NCBI GenBank assembly: GCA_933207985.1
Contig: OW240912.1
Location: forward strand, 72,910,361-72,974,360
Length of the DNA stretch: 64,000 bases
From: Pelobates cultripes
Lineage: Eukaryota > Chordata > Amphibia > Anura > Pelobatidae
Reading direction: 5' to 3'
The notes beneath the pieces are model-generated. The model did not search any database, was not told the DNA's origin, and worked only from the letters and a program-made list of their open reading frames with translations. Made by a program: the position numbers and the translations under genes. Of this stretch, positions 11,659 through 23,380 are shown piece by piece. Numbering within the stretch: position 1 is the stretch's first letter; the number at the start of each line of letters is the position of its first letter.

Positions 11659-12016
11659 GATGGTTAGATATATTTGATGGGTATCTTTTATTAATATTCA
11701 GTTGGGTGCCATCCTTCCTACCTCTCCGCCAATCTGCAGAACTCTCCTTTCCACACATATTGTCAGTCAGTTATACACAGAGGCAGCATGCCAGGGGTTA
11801 AAGGAAGATGTTGCTCGGTAATCTTTCTATTATAGGACATTATTATTATTCTATGAAGCATACAGCTGAACTACAGCTCTCGTAAATACCTGCTGTGATT
11901 TTGGTTTATGTAGTCTGGTCAGTACCCCCATAGCCCCCCAATTCAGGATTGGCTGAGCCACTTGAATGACAGCTCAGTGCAGAAGCAGCAAACTGTGGAA
12001 GTTCAAATGTGATCTC

Positions 12017-12051
<35 letters not shown>

Positions 12052-12884
12052 TTTTTAAATGTTTCATTATTTATTTGATGAAATGTAATGCAATAAACCC
12101 GTGTCAATACTGATACATCTACTTACAGAGTTGGTAACACAGTCTCTGCTTTAGAGAGTAGTATGGCTGGATTAGAAATGTAAAATAATTCCGGATGAGT
12201 TCCTTATGCTGCAGGTAAACTGTTGACAGGTGCAGTCCATCTGTATGCAAACTCTGTACAGGTACCGGATTAAGAAAAATAACTATTCATACCTATGTTA
12301 TCCCTAACACGGTTCATCCCCTTAACTTACCTGTATTACTTATTAACATATATTTGCAAAGCATGATCTTTACATGCCACCAAGCCAGCAGTAGTTGATT
12401 GCCAAGTCTAGACACAAATCAACAACTTATCTAAATTAATATTTCCTTGTAGACATAACTGATTATGTTTTTCTTTATTTCTTTTTTCCTTTTAAGAAAA
12501 TAGTAATAAGTCATCTGGTTTAATAAGCTACTGTCTCCAGGTGTTTACTGCCGATTTGTGAATATTTAACCACACAACTAAAGAACGGCAACTTTCAAAG
12601 TTCTTGTCTGTAAAGTACAGCAGTTATCCAGATATAATGAATATCACTACATTGTAACTTAAGTATGTAAACAGGTATATCATTAGTCTAGATAGGTCTT
12701 TGGGAATTTATGCTAGGCGGGGGGTGGGGAAGTCACAGACTACCTGTTATGAAGAGCTTGCACAAACAAGGCTGGACTACCTAGTAAATGCTTGTAATTA
12801 GGGGATAACTGTCAATGGGGGCAGGGAAAAAGTGTGTTGTACAGTTCTATTTTTGTATCTTAAACAATATGATCTCAATTTTTT
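11659..12884. other. Non-coding stretch with a (TA)n tract
   Basis: A TA dinucleotide tract lies at 12017-12050. The rest is AT-rich with no recognised gene or element. Confidence 0.45.
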
Positions 12885-12888
12885 TTAA

Positions 12889-13364
12889 TGGATCACTTTT
12901 GTGCTCCGTCAGGGAGCTGTGTTGTAAACCCTATAGTCACCAGAACAACTACAGCTTAATGTAGTTGTTCTGGTGAGTATAATCATTGCCTTTTCAGAGA
13001 AAAGGCAGTGTTTACATTGCCCCTAGGAACACCTCCAAGTTGCCACTCCTCAGACGGCCACTGGAGGTGCTTCCTTTCTCAGGGCTGCCATTCAACGTCC
13101 CCACGCTCTGCATGGAGACCCTGAATTTTCCTCATAGAGATGCATTGATTCAGTGCATCTCTATGAGGAGGTCCTGATTGTCCAAAATGGCATTTGGCCC
13201 CGCCCCCATGCCGAATTTAGCCAATATCACAAAAAGGACGGGGCCAACTCAATAAGGTGAGTTTTATACTTTTATAGAGGGGCTAAGGGGAGGCAAGCCA
13301 CCTAAATGGTGGGTATAGCACTGTAGGGAATGCATGTTTGTGTTCCTGACCCTATAGTGATCCA
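12889..13364. mobile_element. MITE, family D (TGGATCACT termini), TTAA target duplication
   Basis: TGGATCACT at the left and AGTGATCCA at the right are inverted repeats, flanked by TTAA at 12885-12888 and 13365-13368. A subterminal hairpin at 12938-12975 pairs CACCAGAACAACTACA with its complement around a TTAA-containing loop. Just inside the right end, GACCCTATAGTGATCCA matches the left end of the partial copy at 29439 in opposite orientation. Non-coding. Confidence 0.85.
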
Positions 13365-13368
13365 TTAA

Positions 13369-15028
13369 ATAGAAGAGTGGGACTGCATGTCCCCAAGTCA
13401 GATAGCTTCCCTTTCCACGCTGGTGTGGAGCTCCTTTTTTTTTTTTAAAGATGCTCAAAATGGTGTAAAAGTGTATGACAGAGGTCCACATCCATAAAAC
13501 TTGCTGTAATTTCTGGTGTGAGTGTATCAAACAGCTGCACATCTAAAAACACAGTACACAGTAATATCTGGTGTGTATGAATGAATAGATATTCATAAAT
13601 CATATGGTAATATTTGTGGAAAAAACACTACCGTAATAAAAATCAGCATTTCTTTTGGCAAATGTGTTTCTGTTCTTACACCCTCATTGACTGTCAAAAC
13701 CTTCAGGGAGAGATTAATATGGTCTGCACCAGCCAGGGGTGCATCTGCCTCTGACAACCTGACCAGGGATTAATTTTTTATTTTTTATATATATTGTCGG
13801 TACAGCATTATGTCAAATTAAAAAAATGCTCTATGGATGGCAGATGGCAGTAAGCTGCCAAACAGACTGACCGGAGTACCCACAAGTGATTAAACTTTGG
13901 CTAACGTGCCAGGAGATAGGCTTTTGTGTGCCCAATGTGGCACATGTGCAATAAGTTCACAATCTCTGGTTTAGAGTCTCTCTCTATTCTATTGGTACTG
14001 TACAACGGATACACGTCCTAGACTATTGAAGAGACCATTATTATACATTAATATCACCATGGTCACAGCACGAGGATTGGAAGATTAATTATATGTGCAT
14101 AGGACTGCTGGATCCACTATGTTTACCTAGAGACACATATCACATGAAAAGCGCAGTCATGCAGCACTTTGTTTAAGTAGATTCCTAATGTGATTGATTT
14201 ATTTTCCCCCATGCAGCCTTTGAAATGAAGTTGCACTATTTATGTGCTGCACATCAATCTATATCCAGGAAATGCAGAAGAATGGCGCACCCACGGTTTT
14301 ATATGGTAAAAAGCCCTTTTTAGTTACCACATTGATAAGTTCACAATTACTTATTTCTGGTAATGCGTTCTGGACTACGGGTTGATCTTGGTAACCTGCT
14401 TATTGGCATATGTCTCAGGAAATCATTCCACTTTACAATACCAGGCTAATTGCATATAGAGTAACAGACACATAATGGGCATTATTTAGAATACTTTGCT
14501 GACTGTGTGTGTGTGTGTGTGTTTGAGAAGCAAGTGCAGTCCCTATAGTGGAGTTATTTATAAATGTCAGCCCTCACTAACTCCATTCATGTGACTGGTC
14601 TAAGTATGCCTGTTATTGAGAGATGTTTACCTTAGCTAATCTCCATTTTCTATTTTTGTCCTTCTTTCATCTTGGTGGATGTTCTGTTATCTATATTACT
14701 ATTAGTTCTCAGTAGTGCTTTTAACCATTTTGGTGCTGCAGAGAATGTTGAATTGCTCTCCATTATAGCACGCTGTGTCTAATTATTCCTAAGCCTTCCA
14801 CCAAGTCACATCATTGCTTCCATTTGTGTGTTTCCTGTGTCTTATTGGGACCATCCCATGCAGATTCTGTGTTTAATTGTAGTCTGAACTGGGGTTGCCA
14901 GATCCACCATGTGTATTGGACATAATAAATTCATAATTAATACTATAATCTAATCAACTGTGCAAAAAAAGGGAGTTCCTTCAAACAATATTTCAATAAG
15001 AAAAAAAATATAAAAGAGTATGTATGTA

Positions 15029-15060
<32 letters not shown>

Positions 15061-16116
15061 ATGTCTATCACCCCTCCCCATAAGTCCCTACCCATCCAGC
15101 ACACAGATACACTGGATGCATAAGATATATGGATAGGTAGGGACTTACGGGCCACCCTGTATATATATTAGCTGCTCAAATGTCCTATTTGTCTCTTTTC
15201 TCCTACATAGTTTCCAAAATAATCTCTTCAGGTAGAGTACTGTACTTCCTTTATTTGTATAATTACTGCAGTTTTTGGGCGATATCTTGAAGTAACTATG
15301 CAAATTACTGATAGTGTGTGATAAAACAATTGTAAATTGTTACATCCAAAAAGTGCTGTAAAAATCACTACTATGTGTATTTAAAGTGTAAATGTGTGTA
15401 GAATTCTAGGAAATGTATTTATCTCCTTATTCCTCTTCGTGTATCACACAAAAATGCCATCCAGAGGTAGCATGTAATGATACCGGATTACAGTGTTTAG
15501 GAATACCATTTTTAGGAATACTTAGGTGAGAAATTCCAAAAATAACTATAGTAGAGAAATTTTCAAACATTTAGGGACAATAGGAAAATGTCTTCCACCA
15601 ACAGCAATAGCAATGTCAGCTCAGATGTTTCTCTGTGATATGAACAGCTCAGTTCCTAGACAGCAGTGGAGCTCTTAATAGGCCCACCCCCCTGTTTTAT
15701 CTCTTTCCCTCCTTGTTACATAAAAACAGATGCTCTCAGAGAAAAAGAAATAGTACAGATTCTCTTAACACTATTTATACACTAAAATATTCAAGTAGTC
15801 TTGCTCACATGATCATGAAGAGCCTCTTAGAACCAGTTCAGTTGAAAAGCACTGGTGTCTGTTATCTGGGTGACCCCCCCCCTTTCTCCACCTCCATGCT
15901 TTATTGATGCAGGATTCCAAAGTCTAAATGAATCCACGTCAAAACAATCAGATTTGTTCTAAAAAAAAGTACTAAATATATTAAATGAGTACAAGCTTTT
16001 AAAAACCTTTCACCGTCCAACAACGGGCATTATCAGTCAGTCTGACTGACCGGAGAATTGTGTACCTTGTAATGTACAATTGTTTTATCACATTATTGCA
16101 GCAATTTGTATGATCA
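13369..16116. other. Non-coding stretch with microsatellites and one hairpin
   Basis: A (TG)n tract is at 14504-14522 and mixed TG/TA tracts at 15023-15060. A hairpin pairs AAGTCCCTACCCATCCA near 15082 with TGGATAGGTAGGGACTT near 15130-15147. No exon or transposon protein was seen. Confidence 0.45.
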
Positions 16117-16130
16117 CTTTAACCCCTTAA

Positions 16131-16617
16131 AGGACCACTATAGTGCCAGGAAAACATACTCGTTTTCCTGGCACTATAGTGCCCTGAGGGTGCCCCCATC
16201 CTCAGGGTCCCCCTCCCGCCCAGCTCTGGAAAGGGGTTAAAACTTACCTTTTTCCAGCGCTGGGCGGAGAGCTCTCCTCCTCCGATCCTCCTCTTGTCCT
16301 CCCCGTCGGCTGAATGCGCACGCGCGGCAAGAGCTGCGCGCACATTCAGCAGGTCACATAGGAAAGCATTCATAATGCTTTCCTATGGACGCTGGCGTGC
16401 TCTCACTGTGAAAATCACAGTGAGAAGCACGCAAGCGCCTCTAGCGGATGTCAATGAGACAGCCGCTAGAGGAAATAGGGGAAGGCTTAACCCATTCATA
16501 AACATAGCAGTTTCTCTGAAACTGCTATGTTTATGAAAAAATGGGTTAACCCAAGCTGGACCTGGCACCCAGACCACTTCATTAAGCTGAAGTGGTCTGG
16601 GTGCCTAGAGTGGTCCT
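16131..16617. mobile_element. MITE, family A, first nested copy
   Basis: AGGACCACTATAG ... GGTCCT is flanked by TTAA at 16127-16130 and 16618-16621. The subterminal hairpin is at 16565-16604. The interior includes CTCACTGTGA and CTCTAGCGGATGTC palindromes and a CATAAACATAGCAGTTTC / GAAACTGCTATGTTTATG hairpin around 16496-16535. Its right end is included in the target duplication of the adjacent LINE, so it was in place before the LINE arrived. Confidence 0.9.
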
Positions 16618-16634
16618 TTAAGGACACATGACAT

Positions 16635-18719
16635 TTTAAAAAAGCCAATTTCAATAAGATTAGGGCAGCTCTACAACATATCGACTGGCATAAACTCCTT
16701 AGTGATAAAAACACTGAGGATAAATGGAAACTATTCAAACATATATTAGAAAGGTACATTTCTCAGTATGTACCATTGGGTAATAAATATAAAAGAAACC
16801 AATTAAAACCAATGTGGCTTAGTAGAGAAGTAAAACAAGAGATTAAAAATAAGAAAAGGGCATTTAAAGCATTTAAATCAGACAAATCAAAGGCATCCTA
16901 TTTAAGATATAAGGAAGCCAATAACACTTACAAAAAGGCAATTAAAGTGGCTAAACTAGAAAATGAGAAATTGATAGCTAAAGAATGCAAAACCAACCCC
17001 AAAAATTTTTTCAAGTACATCAATTCTAAAAAAACTAAAAATGAAAGTGTAGGTACACTTGAAACAGAGTTGGGTTTATTAGCTAATGAAGACCAGGAAA
17101 AAGCAGAAATTTTAAATAACTATTTTTCTTCAGTATATATTAATGAGGATCCTATGGCAAGAGATATGCAAATGTTTGCTGCAAAAAACTTTCAAATAAC
17201 TTGTGACTGGATAACTCGAGACAAGGTGCTACAGCTATTAAAGAAAATTAATGTAAATAAAGCTCCGGGGCCTGACTGTATTCACCCACGAGTACTTAAG
17301 GAGCTAAGTGGGGAAATAAGTGAACCTCTGTATTTAATTTTTCAAGATTCTTTTGTTTCAGGTGTTGTACCGGAGGCTTGGAGGAAGGCAGATGTTGTTC
17401 CTATATTTAAAAAGGGTTCAAAATACTTGCCTGGAAATTATAGACCTGTGAGCTTAACTTCTGTAACTGGGAAAATATTTGAAGGGCTATTAAGGGATAA
17501 TATTCAGGAATTCATTGGGAAGAACTTTGTTATTAGCAATAATCAGCATGGTTTATGAAACATAGGTCATGTCAAACTAACCTAATTGCATTCTACGAAG
17601 AAGTAAGTAGAAGTATAGATCAGGGTGTTGCAGTGGATGTGATCTACTTGGACTTTGCCAAGGCATTTGATACGGTTCCTCACAATAGGTTAGTCTTCAA
17701 ACTAAAAGAGATTGGTCTAGATGAATATTCCTGTTCTTGGGTAGAACATTGGCTTAAGGACAGAGTACAACGAGTTGTAATTAATGGTAAATTTTAAGGC
17801 TGGACAAAAGTGGTAAGTGGTGTCCCTCAGGGTTCTGTTTTGGGACCACTTCTATTTAACATATTTATAAATGATCTTGAAATAGGCATTGAAAGCTATG
17901 TATCAGTGTTTGCAGATGACACAAAACTTTGTAAAGTAATAAAATGTGAGCAGGATATTGCTTTGTTGCACAGAGATTTGCATAGATTGGGGGACTGGGC
18001 ACTAAAATGGCAGATGAAATTTAACATAGAGAAATGCACTTCGGGGTTAAGAATGCACAAGCAACTTACACACTAAATGGTAGTGAATTAGGGATAACCA
18101 CACACGAGAAGGATTTGGGCATTGTTATAGACAACAAATTAGGCAGCAATATGCAATGTCAATCTGCAGTTACTAAGGCCAGTAAGATTTTGTCATGTAT
18201 AAATAGGGGCATAAATTCTCGGGATGAAAATATAATTTGCCTCTTTATAAATCGCTGGTAAGACCACACCTTGAATATGCTGTGCAATTTTGGGCGCCTG
18301 TTCTAAAGAAGGATATCATGGCACTGGAGAGGGTCCAGAGACGAGCTACAAAATTGATAAAAGGAATGGAGCATTTTAGTTATGAAGAAAGGTTACAAAA
18401 ATTAAATCTGTTTAGTTTGGAAAAACGGCGCCTGAGAGGGGATATGATAACTTTATACAAATATATTCGGGGCCAGTACAAACCTTTATCTGGAAATCTA
18501 TTCATAAACAGGGCTATACATAGGACACGAGGTCACACATTTAGGCTGGAAGAAAGGAGATTTCATCTAAGGCAAAGAAAAGGTTTTTTTACAGTAAGAA
18601 CAATAAGGATATGGAATTCTCTGCCTGAAGAGGTGGTTTTGTCAGAGTCCATACAGATGTTTAAACTGAAATTGGATAAATACTTACAAAAACATAACAT
18701 ACAGGGATATAATTTCTAA
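16635..18719 (+). pseudogene. Broken CR1-type LINE reverse transcriptase ORF2
   Basis: The frame is open from the truncation point at 16635. It lacks the N-terminal apurinic endonuclease domain and starts in the linker before reverse transcriptase. RT landmarks in order are NKAPGPDCIHPRVLKEL (about 17257-17307), PGNYRPVSLTSVTGKIFE (about 17430), DFAKAFDTVPHNRL (about 17652), SGVPQGSVLGPLLFNIFINDL and the catalytic FADD at 17909-17920. The C-terminal RPHLEYAVQFWAP and LERVQRRATKLIKGMEHFSY segments are typical of CR1. The breaks are a frameshift near 17553-17558, an in-frame stop at 17795-17797, a frameshift near 18035-18050 and another near 18237-18261. It is inactive. Confidence 0.9.
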
Positions 18720-18941
18720 TTAGTGGGGTAATAGCTGCTTGATCCAAGGAGACATCTGACTGCTATTTTGGGGTCAAGAAGGAATTTTTTCCTAGTTTGT
18801 GGCAAAATTGGAAGTGCTTCAGACCAGGTTTTTTGCCTTCTTTTGGATCAACAGCAACAACATTTCTGAGGAAGGCTGAACTTGATGGACGCAAGTCTCT
18901 TTTCAGCTATGTAACTATGTAACTATGTAACTATGTCATGT
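16635..18941 (+). mobile_element. 5'-truncated CR1-clade LINE with 22-bp target duplication
   Basis: An identical 22-bp direct repeat flanks the insertion at 16613-16634 and 18942-18963. The body carries a reverse transcriptase frame to 18719. A 3' untranslated region follows with the CR1-like phrase AAGAAGGAATTTTTTCC and ends in an 8-bp tail repeat, (CTATGTAA)n, at 18908-18936. The 5' end is truncated inside the coding region, as usual for LINEs. CR1 and L2 groups share a microsatellite-type 3' tail. I favour CR1 because the C-terminal protein segment is the typical CR1 sequence. Confidence 0.88.
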
Positions 18942-19010
18942 GTCCTTTAAGGACACATGACATGTGTGACATGTCATAATTCCCTTTTATTCCAGAAGTT
19001 TGGTCCTTAA

Positions 19011-19504
19011 AGGACCACTATAGTGCCAGGAAAACATACTCGTTTTCCTGGCACTATAGTGCCCTGAGGGTGCCCCCACCCTCAGGGACCCCCTCCCGCC
19101 TGGCTCTGGGGAGAGGAAAGGGGTAAAAACTTACCTTTTTCCAGCGCTGGGCGGGGAGCTCTCTGCCTCCTCTCCTCCTCCGATCCACCCCGTCGGCTGA
19201 ATGCGCACGCGCGGCAAGAGCTGCGCGCGCATTCAGCCGGTCACATAGGAAAGCATTCTCAATGCTTTCCTATGGACGCTGGCGTGCTCTCACTGTGAAA
19301 ATTACAGTGAGAAGCACGCAAGCGCCTCTAGTGGCTGTCAATGAGACAGCCACTAGAGGGAATGGGGGAAGGCTTAACCCATTCATAAACATAGCAGTTT
19401 CTCTGAAACTGCTATGTTTATGAAAAAATGGGTTAACCCTAGAAGGACTTGGCACCCAGACCACTTCATTAAGCTGAAGTGGTCTGGGTGCCTAGAGTGG
19501 TCCT
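19011..19504. mobile_element. MITE, family A, second nested copy
   Basis: It starts AGGACCACTATAGTGCC directly after TTAA (19007-19010) and ends GGTCCT before TTAA (19505-19508). The orientation matches the copy at 16131 and the two are very similar throughout, including the GCGCACGCGCGG segment and the subterminal hairpin at 19452-19491. It occupies the other internal TTAA of the family C host element. Confidence 0.9.
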
Positions 19505-19516
19505 TTAAGGGGTTAA

Positions 19517-22500
19517 AAGAGCTATTTTGGGGATACATTTTAAAGTAATTGCACAAATAAAGGAAGTGCTCCACCTTTTTGAAAATATTATGTAACTTAT
19601 TCATGCTGATGGACAGTACAGGAAACCTGCTGCCCTGTGGTATGTTTAATTCCTAAAATATGTTAATATCCTGGGAAGTAATCCCTAAGGTACCGCTTTG
19701 TTTAATTAATGAGATTTCCTTCTGCAAACATGTTCTGCAAAATTGTACATACTGCTATGTGGCTGTTAGCATGAAGAAGTGACATATGTCCTGGAACACA
19801 TGATGGATCTGCTAATCCTCCCCAGATCAGATATCACACACAGCGCTAGATGTTCTAATCAAGGAACCTCCAAGTAAGTAGAATTAGACTCTAGTAGAAT
19901 TTATACAGTGCCACATAGATAGAAATCGTGGTGGGACCGAATATCTTTGCATTCTCTACCATGGTAAAGTTATCGTTTTATTCAAACGGTATATGAGTGC
20001 AATGTATTATTGCCAGGATCCCTTGGCAATACCACTTTGTCAAGCTTTGTTTACACCCTTAGGCATTACTAGTAATGGTTGAGGGGGAAATGCCCCGTCT
20101 ATGGCAGATCCCACAGACTCGCAGGATCCTCCATAGGCATCATTGTTTTCCTAATGCGCATGGATGAGTGCAAAGCTGACATGGGCTCCTGGCAGATGAA
20201 GTGCCAGAAGCTAAAGAGGACTGGCAGGTAGAGCATGGCGGCACCCGGAACGGACAAGTTCGGGTAAGTAGTACAAAGTATTGGCATATCACCTACTGGG
20301 AAAATCAGTTCTGCTGTCTGAAGAGTGGAGCCTCTTCATACACTCCTTAATGCAGTTTCATCAGAACCGGAATGCAAATATCCCTGTATTCTAATTTCAG
20401 AATGTGTTCATTAATATTTACCCCGCACTACTAGATAAAAGATATGATCTATACATTTTCCATGTGACTTCAGTCGCGGAGAGAGCCCAAATGTATAGAA
20501 AGATCACACAGGTTTGGATTCGTAGCGGATAGTTACATTACATAGTATAAATGAATAAATAAATATGTTTCCTCTTTACCTCATTTTGTAAATAACCAGC
20601 TTAAGGAACAGAAGTTTCCAATACTGACTCAAGTATTTAGTATTGACCTGTAACCTGACTTTAAAAATAAAACAAAAAGCCTACCTCCGATATCGCCAGT
20701 GGTTATTACAGAACTTGTTTTGACTGACACGGACACCCTCTTCCCTAAATTCAGAGTTACTGCTGTTGTTAAAGGTTGCTTGACTAAACAACAGTGGCCA
20801 TGTGTTTTTGATTGCAAAACTCATTACTGTGAATCAAGAGGATGATGGGAGTTATTGGTTCAGCCATCAGCTAGAGCTTCTCCAAGCTAAAGGCAATTAG
20901 TACATGATTTTTTATTAAAATTTCCAGTAGCACTCCTGAACTCCTTGTTCTCACCTCCCTTTCATAATATCCCTAATTTGTGTGTGCATTTTTTTTTTAC
21001 ACTTTTCACCTTTTTCTGTTTTTCTTTCATAGGTTTTTGTAACGTGTATATATCTGCTTATTATACTTTTATACTCTATTAATTGTGCTTATCCCTTCTG
21101 AAACCAACCTCGTTTTTTCCGTTCCCTAGAATCCCTTTTGTTGGAGATTAAAGAAAGCTAACTGAAACCAGCAATGTTCCATTAGTGCTGTCTTTTTTTT
21201 TTTTCTGCTGAGAATAAATTATCTGCAGTTACAAAAGTCAGCTGCTCTTGAAAACCACTATTGTGTTTTGGGTTAACTGTAACAATGGGTTAAATAACTC
21301 TGATAATGGATCCTTTCTAGCTGATGAGGAAACCATACAATAAATCACTATCCCTTTTCAGGTAAGCTCCATAAAACAGTCTGTCCCTTCTAGCCATTAA
21401 CCCTTTCATTAACTGCAGTTATGGTGAAATGTTGCTTTCTGGGAGACGCCTGCTTGTGATTGAGATGCCTCCTAGCTCATTTACACAGATTTTATGTTAT
21501 AAGACTTACCTCCAGATTTGGGGGTAATACCTGCTGTGACAGCCATCTGTCAAGTCCTCCTGAAGAACGCAAATACAGAGGGCTTTGTTCATTGGTCAAT
21601 AAGCTACTAATTGTAGAAATGGCAGCATTTAAACAAAAACTTGCCCAGGTGTGTCACCATAGAGGAGTTGGAGATTTTATTCTACATCCCGAATTTTTTA
21701 TATTTGGTTAATAAACCAGGAAGTTAACATATTTTAAAATATAGGATGAAATTACATTACAAACCCTTTTCATCTCTGTTGGTTGAACAAATTGGCTGTT
21801 TTTCCTACATTTTTCATGTATGCAACTTCTATATGCAGCTCATCTCTTTAGTGAATGAGCCCCTGAGTGTACTGTTAATGGATAAAGTAAACACACAACA
21901 TAGTCTTGCAATTATCAGTTCTTATCTGAACTGAAATCTAGCCAGACCTCTTCTGTTATTCAAATGGTAAGAAAGTTTTTTAAAGTTAGATATGTAGAGA
22001 CAGAGAAGGGATTTATAAGCTTAAAGACCCCACATGGCTCCTAACAGTCATCATCCAACCTAACATTTCTGATTTGTGACATTGTCTCGCCATACTACTT
22101 ATTTTTGTGATCTTAAAAGCATGCACTTATGGGGAATGCCTGCCACTGTGCTACCTGGAATATGCATTGTGTCACTGGCGTATCCCCTTGCAGCTTCATA
22201 CTTTCCCACCCCCCCTAACACTCCATTTTGCTTTTCCACCTTTCAGTGGATGGGTCATGTCAAAATTGTGTCTTTGAAACACAAGACAACATAACACCAC
22301 CCATTCTGATAACAGCTAGAAGGTCCAAGCTCTATGACTGTAAGAAAAAAAACAAAAAACAGAATATTGGTCAGCAAAGTAGTTGTAAAAAGTAAGGAAT
22401 GTTTTGCGTAAAACGGGTAAAAGTGATTAACTGAAATAGCAAACTACAAGAAGCACATTGCAACATTCAGTACACTGTGATCCCCTACTTCCTGCCTGAT

Positions 22501-22932
22501 AAAGGGCTTGTAATGTCATGAAAACCAAAAACATTTATATTTTGTTACACATTAAATGTACCCATTGTATCACAGCTAACTGCCACTATTAGCAGGACGC
22601 TGCCTGAAGGTAACAGGAGTTCTCATCCAGCAATAACATGCGCTAAAAAGTTCACAGTTAAAAAGACCTCCCAATCCTTTCCTTACGCTAATTTTCTTCC
22701 TATAATCGCACTGTTGAGAACTGTGCTTTAATTCGGGTACATTCTTATATTTCAATGTCACTATAACGTCTGCATTTGCAATGCATCATTTTGACTGTGA
22801 GGTTTATAAATGTATTTGGGTAAAAATAGCTATCCTAGCTATTACAAAATTTGAATATAGTATTTTATTAAACAATTAAATATCCAATGTGACGATTATA
22901 GAGCAGGAAGAAATATATAGAAATGTTTTGAT
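19517..22932. other. Non-coding stretch, nothing recognised
   Basis: About 3.4 kb with only short frames lacking domain features, homopolymer runs (for example T at 21191-21204) and no inverted-repeat element ends that I could pair. It may be single-copy intergenic DNA. Confidence 0.4.
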
Positions 22933-22936
22933 TTAA

Positions 22937-23376
22937 AGGACCACGCTAGGCACCCAGACCACTTCAGCTTAATGAAGTGGTCTGGGTGCCAGGTCCAGCT
23001 AGGGTTAACCCATTTTTTAATAAACATAGCAGTTTCAGAGAAACTGCTATGTTTATTAATGGGTTAAGCCTTCCCCAAAGCCTCTAGTGGCTGTCTCATT
23101 GACAGCCACTAGAGCGCTTGCGTGCTTCTCACTGTGATTTTTCACAGTGAGAGCACGCCAGCGTCCATAGGAAAGCATTGTAAATGCTTTCCGACCGGCT
23201 GAACGCGCAGCTCTGCGCGCGCGCATTCAGTCATCAAACGAAGGAGAGGCTAAAAGTTTTTAACCCCTTTTCCCCTTCCAGAGCCGGGCGGGAGGGGGAC
23301 CCTGAGGGTGGGGGCACCCTCAGGGCACTATAGTGCCAGGAAAACGAGTATGTTTTCCTGGCACTATAGTGGTCCT
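22937..23376. mobile_element. MITE, family A, opposite orientation
   Basis: TTAA flanks (22933-22936, 23377-23380) enclose AGGACCACGCTAGG ... CACTATAGTGGTCCT. The subterminal hairpin is at 22950-22989, near the left end, whereas it is near the right end in the copies at 16131 and 19011. This copy is therefore inverted relative to them. The interior order (CTCTAGTGGCTGTC, TCTCACTGTGA, GCGCGCGCATTCAG) is the mirror of the other copies. Confidence 0.9.
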
Positions 23377-23380
23377 TTAA

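Larger units (their letters stand above)
16117..19516. mobile_element. Nested cluster: family C element carrying two family A MITEs and a LINE
   Basis: The outer ends are TTAACCCC (16119-16126) and GGGGTTAA (19509-19516), which are the termini of the family C element seen intact at 11579. Between 18942 and 19010 its middle is present in reverse orientation (ACATGTGTGACATGTCAT, then AGAAGTTTGGTCC). Two family A MITEs sit precisely in its two internal TTAA sites, and a LINE has inserted at the inner edge of the first. All junctions show target duplications, so the order of events can be read from the sequence. Confidence 0.85.

Noticed and set aside
16119..16759. Several short frames on both strands around 16.1-16.7 kb, with a near copy at 19.3-19.6 kb
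   Set aside because: They lie in the two copies of the same palindromic MITE, and the paired occurrence is explained by the repeat.
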